Assembly: GCA_016716125.1 (NCBI GenBank)
Contig: JADJWZ010000007.1
Span: 137,287-201,286, forward strand
DNA: 64,000 nucleotides
Origin: Ignavibacteria bacterium
GTDB taxonomy: Bacteria; Bacteroidota; Ignavibacteria; Tepidaquicellales; Tepidaquicellaceae
Reading direction: 5' to 3'
The position numbers and the translations under genes are program-made. Below, piece by piece: positions 56,532 through 64,000 of this stretch. Numbering within the stretch: position 1 is the stretch's first letter; each line of letters starts with the position of its first letter. The notes under the pieces were generated by a model that was not told the DNA's origin, made no database searches, and saw only the letters and a program-made list of their open reading frames with translations.

Positions 56532-59500
56532 ATGAAAAAAATAAAGTACACCTTATTAATGACATTTCTGCTTGCTGCTGTATTATATCCGGCATTAGAA
56601 GTAAATGCAAACTGGATGAAGAAGGAGAGCAGATCATCACGGGAAGGTTATCAGACAGTCGAATCATCAGGGTCAGAAAAAAAGGATTCTCTTCCCGATG
56701 GTATCACGCAGGACTGGCTTAACAGTCTTGAGGACGAGAACGGCAACAGAATATTCAACGAGACAAACGCCGGGACTTCAAGAGAGATCCCCGAAGATCC
56801 TGAAGGTGATGCAATTCAGAGAAAAATATTTAACGGTTTGGGAGCGAACAACTATTTCGGTTATTCAGTATCTTCAGCAGGCGATGTGAACGGTGACGGT
56901 TTTGATGACATTATTGTAGGCGCTTATGGAAATAATTCATATACCGGAAGGGCATATTTATATTTCGGAGGATTGATCATGAATACAGTGGCAGATGTAA
57001 TAATGACTGGAGCTGCAACAGATAACTTTTTTGGTTATTCAGTATCTTCAGCGGGTGATGTGAATGGTGATGGTTATGATGATATTATTGTAAGTGAATA
57101 TGGATATAATGTTTATACTGGACGGGCATATATTTATTTCGGAGGACAGAATATGAATTCAAATGCTGATGTAATTTTTACAGGGGAGGGAGTGAACAAC
57201 TATTTTGGAGGATCAGTCTCCTCAGTGGGCGATGTGAACGGAGACGGCTATTCTGATGTGATAGTCGGTTCTATTCCAACAGGCAGAGTATATATATATT
57301 TCGGCGGCGCGTCCATGAATAATACAGCAGATGTAATAATAACGGGTGAAGCATCAAACAACTATTTTGGAAGATCAGTCTCTTCCGCAGGCGATGTAAA
57401 CGGAGACGGCTATTCTGATGTGATAATCGGCGCATACGGTTATTCTTCATCTACCGGCAAAACATATATATATTTCGGAGGAACATCAATGGATACTACA
57501 GCAGATCTAACAATGACAGGTGAGACAACTGCCAGTCAATTTGGTATTACAGTCTCCTCAGCGGGCGATGTGAACAGCGACGGCTATTCTGATGTGATAA
57601 TCGGCGCAAACGGATATTCTTCATCTACCGGCAGAGCATATATATATTTTGGCGGCGCGTCCATGAATAATACGGCAGATGTAACAATGACAGGTGAATC
57701 GACAGGCAATGCTTTTGGGGGGTCTGTCACCTCTGCAGGTGATGTAAATGGCGACGGCTATTCTGATGTGATAATCGGCGCAAACGGATATTCTTCATTT
57801 ACCGGCAGAGCATACAGTTTCGTTGGTGGCCGGTCAATGAATAATACAGCAAATGTAACAATAACAGGTGAATCAATAGGGAATGCCTTTGGGGTTTCAG
57901 TCTCCTCAGCGGGCGATGTAAACGGCGACGGCTATTATGATGTGATAATAGGTTCTTACGGATATTCTTTAAATTCAGGCAGAGTTTATCTTTATGATTA
58001 CTTCATGAAAAAAGAGATCATACAGGATTTGAAAATTACAGGTGAGACAACATACAACTTTTTGGGATATTCGGTCTCCTCCGCCGGTGATGTAAACGGT
58101 GACGGCTATTCTGATGTGATAGTAGGTGCTGACGGATATGATACATCTACCGGCAGAGCATATATTTATTTTGGAGGGGTATCTATGAATAATACTGCAG
58201 ATGTGACAATAACAGGAAATACAACAGGTGAAAATTTAGGTTTTTCGGTCTCCTCCGCCGGTGATGTAAACGGTGACGGTTATTCTGATGTGATCGTCGG
58301 TTCATATTCATATTCCACAACCGGCAGAGCATATATATATTTTGGAGGAGTCTCTATGGATTCTACAGCAGATGTGGTAATGAATGGAGAAGGAGGTCAA
58401 TTTGGAATTTCTGTCTCCTCTGCAGGTGATGTGAACGGCGACGGTTATTCTGACGTAATAGTAGGTGCAAATCAATATTCTTCAAATACAGGCAGATCAT
58501 ATATATTTCTCGGTGGAGAGTCTATGGATAACATTGCGGATTTGAGAATGACCGGTAATACAACAGGTGAGTATTTCGGTTATTCGGTCTCCTCAGTGGG
58601 CGATGTAAACGGAGACGGCTATTATGATGTAATTATAGGTGCATATGGGTATACTTCATATACCGGCAGAGCATATATTTTTTTGGGGGCAGCGTCTATG
58701 GACAGTGTTTCAGATGTGATAATGACAGGAGAGACAACCAGTAACTATTTTGGATTATCTGTCTCCTCCGCCGGCGATGTAAACGGCGACGGCTATTCTG
58801 ATGTGATAGTCGGTGAACATCAAAATTCTTCAGGTACCGGAAAGGCATATATATATTTCGGAGGAGCGTCAATGAATAATACAGCAGATGTTACAATGGC
58901 AGGAGAGACAAGCAGTAACTATTTTGGATTATCTGTCTCCTCCGCCGGCGATGTAAACGGCGACGGTTATTCAGATGTCATTGTTGGTGCGTGGGGTTAT
59001 TCTTCAAATACCGGCAGATCTTATATTTATTTCGGAGGATTATCAATGAATAGTACTGCAGATGTGACAATGACAGGAGAAATTACAGATAACTATTTTG
59101 GAAAATCGGTATCTAGTGCCGGAGATGTAAACGGGGATGGCTATTCTGATCTAATTACAGGTGCTTATGTTTATTCTTCATATACCGGCAGTTCATATAT
59201 TTATCTGGGGTCAGCAATCTCCGCAAAACCAATTTTGAATTTTATAAAAGACGTAACAAATGATCAGGGCGGATATGTTAATATCAAATGGGCGAGGAGT
59301 TCTTTTGATGTCTTTGGAAATGATCAAATCACGGGTTATTCTGTTTACCGAAGCTACCCGCCTTCCGGTGGGAATTTTTCCTGGGAGGAAGTGGCATCTG
59401 TGTATGCAGCTCATCATTCTTTTTACACAGTGACTTCACCAACACCATATGATTCAGGATCAAACAGCAGCGGTAATTTTTTCTTCAAGATAAGGGCAAA

Positions 59501-60380
59501 AACTTCCAATATAAATTCTTACTGGGAATCAGCAATACTCTACGGCAGAAGCATTGACAATATAGCCCCGCTTATGGTATCACCTTTCACGGCTGCAGCT
59601 TCAGGACCAGGTGTCCTGCTTAACTGGAAGCGAAGTACTGCACCTGATCTTCTAAATTATGTACTGTTCAGAAATGTAAATCCAACTATTGATCCCTATA
59701 CCGAAACTCCGTGGACGACTGCTACTGATTCTACTTTACTGGATACTGCACCGCTCAGCGGATTGTATTATTATTTTATAGTAGCGCAGGACATTCATGG
59801 TAATTACAGTCCCGTAGCAGTTGCGGAAAGTCCGAACATAACAGTGAACCTTACTATGTTCATCGAAGGATTTTATAATGCCGGAAGTAATACTCAGGTG
59901 AGTGATACAATTACTGCTTATCTGAGAAATTCAACTTCACCATATTCAATTGCAGATCAGACGAGTGAGGTTGTTTTATCTGACGGTACAGCGCAGCTGA
60001 AATTCGGCAATGCATTAAGCGGAAATTATTATTTAGCAATAACTCACAGAAACAGCATTGAGACCTGGAGCGCGTTACCAATTTCAGTATCATCCGGCAG
60101 TCCGGCAGCTTTTGATCTCAGCAGTTCATTATCACAGGCATACGGCAGCAATCAGATACTGGTGGATGCATCTCCTGTTAGATTTGCCATATACAGCGGT
60201 GATGTAAATCAGGACGGGACGATAGACCTTGCTGACGGAAGTATGATCGATAATGATGCATTTAATTTTGTTTCGGGATATGTACCGGCTGATGTGAATG
60301 GTGACGGTATAGTTGATGTCGCAGATGCGGTGTTTGCTGATAATAACGGGTTTAATTTCATAAGTAAAATTACGCCATGA
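56532..60380 (+). CDS. Array gene E: intact secreted twin-propeller FG-GAP protein with dockerin-like C-terminus
   Basis: 1,282 residues, the only copy open from start to stop. Signal peptide about 1-26 ('LLAAVLYPALEVNA'); conserved N-terminal segment to about 104; fourteen FG-GAP repeats at about 105-893, repeat 7 ending 'YLYDYFMKKEI' near 487, so two groups of seven; Fn3-like domains at about 894-1010 and 1014-1100; a beta module at about 1102-1215 ('TMFIEGFYNAGSNTQVSDTI'); dockerin-like loops 'DVNQDGTIDLAD' and 'DVNGDGIVDVAD' at about 1223-1282. Each repeat has a calcium-type loop. By family knowledge, seven FG-GAP repeats close one propeller. Likely surface adhesin or scaffold; there is no type IX tail and no enzyme motif. 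Ligand unknown. Confidence 0.93.
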   Translation: MKKIKYTLLMTFLLAAVLYPALEVNANWMKKESRSSREGYQTVESSGSEKKDSLPDGITQDWLNSLEDENGNRIFNETNAGTSREIPEDPEGDAIQRKIFNGLGANNYFGYSVSSAGDVNGDGFDDIIVGAYGNNSYTGRAYLYFGGLIMNTVADVIMTGAATDNFFGYSVSSAGDVNGDGYDDIIVSEYGYNVYTGRAYIYFGGQNMNSNADVIFTGEGVNNYFGGSVSSVGDVNGDGYSDVIVGSIPTGRVYIYFGGASMNNTADVIITGEASNNYFGRSVSSAGDVNGDGYSDVIIGAYGYSSSTGKTYIYFGGTSMDTTADLTMTGETTASQFGITVSSAGDVNSDGYSDVIIGANGYSSSTGRAYIYFGGASMNNTADVTMTGESTGNAFGGSVTSAGDVNGDGYSDVIIGANGYSSFTGRAYSFVGGRSMNNTANVTITGESIGNAFGVSVSSAGDVNGDGYYDVIIGSYGYSLNSGRVYLYDYFMKKEIIQDLKITGETTYNFLGYSVSSAGDVNGDGYSDVIVGADGYDTSTGRAYIYFGGVSMNNTADVTITGNTTGENLGFSVSSAGDVNGDGYSDVIVGSYSYSTTGRAYIYFGGVSMDSTADVVMNGEGGQFGISVSSAGDVNGDGYSDVIVGANQYSSNTGRSYIFLGGESMDNIADLRMTGNTTGEYFGYSVSSVGDVNGDGYYDVIIGAYGYTSYTGRAYIFLGAASMDSVSDVIMTGETTSNYFGLSVSSAGDVNGDGYSDVIVGEHQNSSGTGKAYIYFGGASMNNTADVTMAGETSSNYFGLSVSSAGDVNGDGYSDVIVGAWGYSSNTGRSYIYFGGLSMNSTADVTMTGEITDNYFGKSVSSAGDVNGDGYSDLITGAYVYSSYTGSSYIYLGSAISAKPILNFIKDVTNDQGGYVNIKWARSSFDVFGNDQITGYSVYRSYPPSGGNFSWEEVASVYAAHHSFYTVTSPTPYDSGSNSSGNFFFKIRAKTSNINSYWESAILYGRSIDNIAPLMVSPFTAAASGPGVLLNWKRSTAPDLLNYVLFRNVNPTIDPYTETPWTTATDSTLLDTAPLSGLYYYFIVAQDIHGNYSPVAVAESPNITVNLTMFIEGFYNAGSNTQVSDTITAYLRNSTSPYSIADQTSEVVLSDGTAQLKFGNALSGNYYLAITHRNSIETWSALPISVSSGSPAAFDLSSSLSQAYGSNQILVDASPVRFAIYSGDVNQDGTIDLADGSMIDNDAFNFVSGYVPADVNGDGIVDVADAVFADNNGFNFISKITP

Positions 60381-60683
60381 TTCAATGTTCAATGATCAAT
60401 GATCAATGTTCAATTTAGAATTTACAATTTAGATTAGTTACCAAAAGTAATCAAATTTATATAATTATATAAAATAGTATTGTGAATTTATAATAAAATA
60501 TACCATGAAAAAATTTAAGTACACCTTATTAATGACATTTCTGCTTGCTGCTGTATTGTACCCGTCATTAGAAGTAAATGCTAACTGGATGAAGAAGGAG
60601 AGCAGATCTTCAACGAAAGGTTTTCAGTCAATTCAATCAGCTGAATCATCAGGATCAGAAAAAAGGATTCTCTTCCCGAAGGA

Positions 60684-63269
60684 GTGACACAGGACTGGCT
60701 TAACAGTCTTGAGGACGAGAACGGCAACAGGATAATCAATGAGACAAATTCCGGGACTTCAAGAGAGATCCCCGAAGACCCTGAAGGTGATGCAATGCAG
60801 AGAAAGATATTTAACGGTCAGGCAGCGAACAACAATTTCGGTTTTTCGGTCTCTTCAGCCGGTGATGTAAACGGAGATGGTTTTGATGACATAATTGTAG
60901 GTGCACAAGGTTATAATTCAAATACCGGACGAGCATATATATATTTCGGAGGTCTGATAATGAATACAGCAGCAGATGTAATACTGACCGGAGCTGCACC
61001 CGGATATGTACTTGGATATCCGGTTTCGTCAGCGGGTGATGTAAACGGCGACGGATATTCAGATGTGATCGTCGGAGCAATTGGATATTCTACTAACACC
61101 GGCAGAGCATATATATATTTCGGCGGAGCGTCGATGAATAATTCTGCTGATGTAACGATGACAGGCGATGCAGCAGGAGACTTTTTCGGTGCATCAGTCT
61201 CCTCCGCCGGCGATGTGAACGGCGACGGCTATTCTGATGTGATAGTCGGAGCTTACGGATTTTCTTCATCTACCGGAAAGACGTATGTCTTTTTCGGCGG
61301 CGCAGGCATGAATAACGTTGCCGATGTAACAATGACCGGTGAGGCAACCGGCGATTTTTTTGGCGCTTCAGTCTCCTCCGCCGGCGATGTGAACGGCGAC
61401 GGCTATTCCGATGCGATAGTCGGAGCATACGGATATTCTTCATCTACCGGCAGGGCGTATGTTTTTTTCGGAAGTGCAGTTATGGATAGTGCTGCCGATT
61501 TAACAATGACAGGAGAAGGAGCATTAAACAAATTCGGAGAATCAGTCTCATCCGCCGGAGATGTTAACGGCGACGGCTATTCTGATGTGATCATCGGGGC
61601 AAATAGATATTCTGGTTTAAGAGGCAGAGCATACATATACTTCGGCGGCGCAGGCATGGACAATGCTGCAGATGTTACAATGACGGGTGTAGCAGTAAAT
61701 AACTTTTTCGGGATTTCAGTCTCCTCTGCCGGCGATGTGAACGGCGACGGCTATTCAGATGTGATCGTCGGAGCATTTGGTTATTCTGTAAATACCGGAA
61801 GGGCGTATGTGTTCTTCGGCGGCGCAGGTATGAATAATGTTGCCGATGTAACACTGACAGGTGAAGCTACACAGAACTATTTTGGATATTCAGTCTCCTC
61901 AGCGGGCGATGTGAACGGCGACGGCTATTCTGATATTATAGTAGGGGCATATCGTTACTCATCACAAACCGGCAGAGTGTATCTTTATGACTACTTCATG
62001 AAAAATGAGATCATACCTGATGTGACTATGACAGGTGAAGCGACATTCAACGGGTTTGGGTATTCTGTCTCCTCAGCGGGCGATGTGAACGGCGACGGTT
62101 ATTCAGATGTGATAGTTGGTGCACCTCAATATGCTGATTTTCTCGGTAGATCATATATATATTTTGGCGGAGCATCTATGGATAATATTGCAGATGTGAC
62201 AATGACAGGTGAGGGTGCAAACAATGAGTTTGGAATTTCTGTCTCCTCTGCCGGTGATATAAACGGCGACGGCTATTCTGATGTGATAGCCAGCGCTTAC
62301 GGATTTTCTTCATCTACAGGAAGATCATATATATATTTTGGCGGAACATCTATGGATAATATTGCAGATGTGACAATAACAGGTGAGTCTATTTTCGATG
62401 AATTCGGATATTCAGTTTCCACCGCCGGTGATGTAAACGGCGACGGATATTCAGATGTGATCGTCGGTGCAAGGTCATATTCTGCAGCATATATATATTT
62501 CGGGGCAGCGTCTATGGATAGTATTGCAGATGTGACAATGAATGGGGTAATATCATTTGGATATTCAGTTTCCACCGCAGGCGATGTAAACGGCGACGGC
62601 TATTCTGATGTGATAATCAGTGAAAGGGCATATTCTGGAAATACCGGCAGAGCATATATTTATTTCGGAGGTGTGTTGATGAATAATTCGTTTGATGTGA
62701 TATTGACAGGTGAGACAAACAATAATTATTTTGGATGGTCGGTCTCCTCTGCCGGTGATGTAAACGGCGATGGCTATTCTGATGTGATAGTTGGTGCAAA
62801 ACAATTTTCCTCATCTACCGGCAGGGCGTATATTTTCTTCGGAGGCGCAGGTATGAATAATGTTGCAGATGTATTAATGACAGGTGAGACAACTGGCAAT
62901 GAATTTGGATATTCGGTTTCCACAACCGGCGATATAAATGATGACGGCTATTCAGATGTGATCATCGGTGCTGATGGATATTCTTCTAACACCGGTAAAG
63001 CATATATATATTTCGGGGCATCGTCAATGGATAGTATTGCAGATGTGAAAATGAAAGGTGATACAGCAAATAACTATTATGGAAGTTCAGTTTCCTACGC
63101 CGGCGATGTGAACGGCGACGGCTATTCTGATTTAATTGCTGGTGCATACGGATATTCCTTTAATACCGGCAGATCATATATTTATTTGGGCTCGGCAATT
63201 TCCGCAAAACCAATACTGAATTATGTAAAAGACGTACCAAATGATCAAGGGAGGGTATGTAAATATTAA
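60684..63269 (+). CDS. Array gene F, main open fragment (repeats 1-14)
   Basis: 861 residues: end of the N-terminal segment ('TQDWLNSLEDENGNRIINE') and fourteen repeats in 7+7 order, ending at 'SAISAKPILNYVKDVPNDQ'. Repeats 10 and 11 are shortened in the outer loop ('SYSAAYIYFG', 'MNGVISFGYS'). Repeats 1-7 are nearly identical in DNA to those of gene A, 20 kb away. Confidence 0.87.
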   Translation: MTQDWLNSLEDENGNRIINETNSGTSREIPEDPEGDAMQRKIFNGQAANNNFGFSVSSAGDVNGDGFDDIIVGAQGYNSNTGRAYIYFGGLIMNTAADVILTGAAPGYVLGYPVSSAGDVNGDGYSDVIVGAIGYSTNTGRAYIYFGGASMNNSADVTMTGDAAGDFFGASVSSAGDVNGDGYSDVIVGAYGFSSSTGKTYVFFGGAGMNNVADVTMTGEATGDFFGASVSSAGDVNGDGYSDAIVGAYGYSSSTGRAYVFFGSAVMDSAADLTMTGEGALNKFGESVSSAGDVNGDGYSDVIIGANRYSGLRGRAYIYFGGAGMDNAADVTMTGVAVNNFFGISVSSAGDVNGDGYSDVIVGAFGYSVNTGRAYVFFGGAGMNNVADVTLTGEATQNYFGYSVSSAGDVNGDGYSDIIVGAYRYSSQTGRVYLYDYFMKNEIIPDVTMTGEATFNGFGYSVSSAGDVNGDGYSDVIVGAPQYADFLGRSYIYFGGASMDNIADVTMTGEGANNEFGISVSSAGDINGDGYSDVIASAYGFSSSTGRSYIYFGGTSMDNIADVTITGESIFDEFGYSVSTAGDVNGDGYSDVIVGARSYSAAYIYFGAASMDSIADVTMNGVISFGYSVSTAGDVNGDGYSDVIISERAYSGNTGRAYIYFGGVLMNNSFDVILTGETNNNYFGWSVSSAGDVNGDGYSDVIVGAKQFSSSTGRAYIFFGGAGMNNVADVLMTGETTGNEFGYSVSTTGDINDDGYSDVIIGADGYSSNTGKAYIYFGASSMDSIADVKMKGDTANNYYGSSVSYAGDVNGDGYSDLIAGAYGYSFNTGRSYIYLGSAISAKPILNYVKDVPNDQGRVCKY

Positions 63270-64000
63270 ATGGGCGAGAAGCATTTATGATGCTACCGGA
63301 AACAATCTTATAACAGGATATTCCATATTCAGAAGCTTTCCGCCAACAGGCGGCAATTTTGCCTGGCAGGAAGTAGCAAATATTACTCCAAGACATTTTT
63401 CATTTTATTCATATGTTGAAAATACTCCTTATGACTCATCTTCAAATAATACAGGTAATTTTTTCTATAGGGTCAGAGCAAATACTTCTGATCCGGAGGA
63501 ATACTGGGAAACAGCAATAGTCTCAGGCAGAAGCATAGACAATATAGCACCGCTTATGGTATCACCTTTCACGGCTGCAACTTCAGGACCTGATGTCCTG
63601 CTCAACTGGAAAAGAAGCACTGCGCCTGATCTTTTGAATTATGTTCTTTTCAGAAATGTAAATCCAACGATCGATCCATACTCTGAAACTCCGTGGACGA
63701 CTGCAACTGACTCTACATTACTGGATACTGCACCGCTAAGCGGATCATATTATTATTTTATAGTAGCGCAGGACATTCATGGTAATTACAGTCCCGTATC
63801 AGTTACAGAAAGTCCGAACATAACAGTGAACCTTACTATGTTCATCGAAGGATTTTATAATGCAGGCAGTAATACTCAGGTGAATGATACAATCACAGTT
63901 TATCTGAGAAATTCAACTTCACCATATTCAATAGCAGATCAGACGAGTGGCGTTGTTTTATCTGACGGTACTGTACAGCTGAAATTCGGAAATGCAATAA
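63256..64000 (+). CDS. Array gene F, C-terminal fragment (partial, runs off the window)
   Basis: In the frame starting at 63256 the sequence reads on without stop: 'KWARSIYDATGNNLITGYSI' (first Fn3-like domain), 'LLNWKRSTAPDLLNYVLF' (second) and 'TMFIEGFYNAGSNTQVNDTI' (beta module), reaching 64000. It is the direct continuation of the previous fragment after one inserted base. Confidence 0.8.

Larger units (their letters stand above)
40266..64000 (+). repeat. Tandem array of six paralogous giant FG-GAP/dockerin-like genes (A-F)
   Basis: Six genes of about 3.85 kb lie head to tail: A 40266-44157, B 44375-48206, C 48400-52274, D 52407-56293, E 56532-60380, F 60505 to beyond the window. All share the same domain order: signal peptide, N-terminal segment with 'SSGSEKKDSLP' and 'EIPEDPEGDA', fourteen FG-GAP repeats, two Fn3-like domains, a beta module, and dockerin-like end 'NNGFNFISKITP'. 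Intergenic spacers (about 110-240 nt) are related too, so whole gene-plus-spacer units were duplicated. Confidence 0.93.
60505..64000 (+). pseudogene. Array gene F: 14-repeat FG-GAP protein, two frameshifts, cut by the window end
   Basis: ATG at 60505 with signal peptide ('LLMTFLLAAVLYPSLEVNA'). An A-run at 60659-60664 is one base short compared with gene E, giving a stop at 60687; the main frame continues from 60684. An extra base near 63248-63255 ('DQGRVCKY' for 'DQGGYVNI') shifts the frame again. From 63256 it stays open to the end of the window, through both Fn3-like domains and into the beta module; the dockerin-like end must lie beyond. Repeat 7 ends 'YLYDYFMKNEI'. Two indels, both in simple runs, could easily be errors. 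Confidence 0.85.

Noticed and set aside
40600..63200. Regular DNA repeats of about 175 bp, as in satellite or CRISPR-like arrays
   Set aside because: The period equals one FG-GAP repeat of about 58 codons and the frame is kept, so this is protein repetition.

Overview
The window reads as a chromosomal segment of a low-GC, free-living member of the Bacteroidota/Chlorobiota/Ignavibacteriota branch, most like Ignavibacteria. The main evidence is four or five secreted proteins that end in the type IX secretion (Por) tail built on an 'NFPNPFNP' core, relaxed lipoprotein signals, frequent TTG starts, and a dockerin-like C-terminal module ('GDVNQDGTIDL...DVNGDGIVDI') that I associate with Ignavibacteria. 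The lineage call is an inference; there is no rRNA or tRNA in the window to confirm it.

1-21 kb is ordinary chromosome. It holds an SPFH/SHOCT protein with a coiled-coil partner, mutS, an ECF sigma factor, rlmN, a short adk, a STAS protein, an ExbB-ExbD-ExbD set closed by a strong terminator, two TPM-domain genes, an HD / ABC ATPase / ABC permease / lipoprotein operon, fbp, an NYN-TauE-rhodanese operon, asnS, and an outer-membrane protein next to a lipoprotein metallo-beta-lactamase-fold enzyme.

21-36 kb is an envelope and secretome region. After a suspicious poly-G tract come ada and then secreted proteins with T9SS tails: a VCBS seven-blade propeller with a frameshifted signal peptide, a cleaved-adhesin type protein, DUF1501 (next to DUF1800), a BNR/sialidase-like protein and a Ycf48-like protein. 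These are followed by a GT-C type glycosyltransferase, a sensor histidine kinase and a FecCD permease.

36.8-40 kb is a junction: mnmE broken by three frameshifts, one IS4-type insertion sequence, and a short 12-bp tandem repeat.

40.3-64 kb (continuing past the window end) is the remarkable part: six tandem paralogues (called A-F here) of a giant secreted protein of about 1,280 residues. Each has a signal peptide, a short conserved N-terminal segment, exactly fourteen integrin-alpha-like FG-GAP repeats, two Fn3-like domains, a beta-rich module and a two-loop dockerin-like C-terminus. In all six copies the seventh repeat carries the same variant ('YDYFMK'), so the array divides 7+7, which suggests two seven-bladed propellers per protein. 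Repeats are shared between copies as mosaics, and near-identical promoter, hairpin and spacer sequences are duplicated with the genes. Only copy E is fully open. The others carry single-base indels, most densely in copy A, so either the assembly is unreliable here or most copies are decayed or silent. I regard this array as the candidate undescribed system of the window: a family of multi-propeller surface proteins evolving by blade-level recombination.
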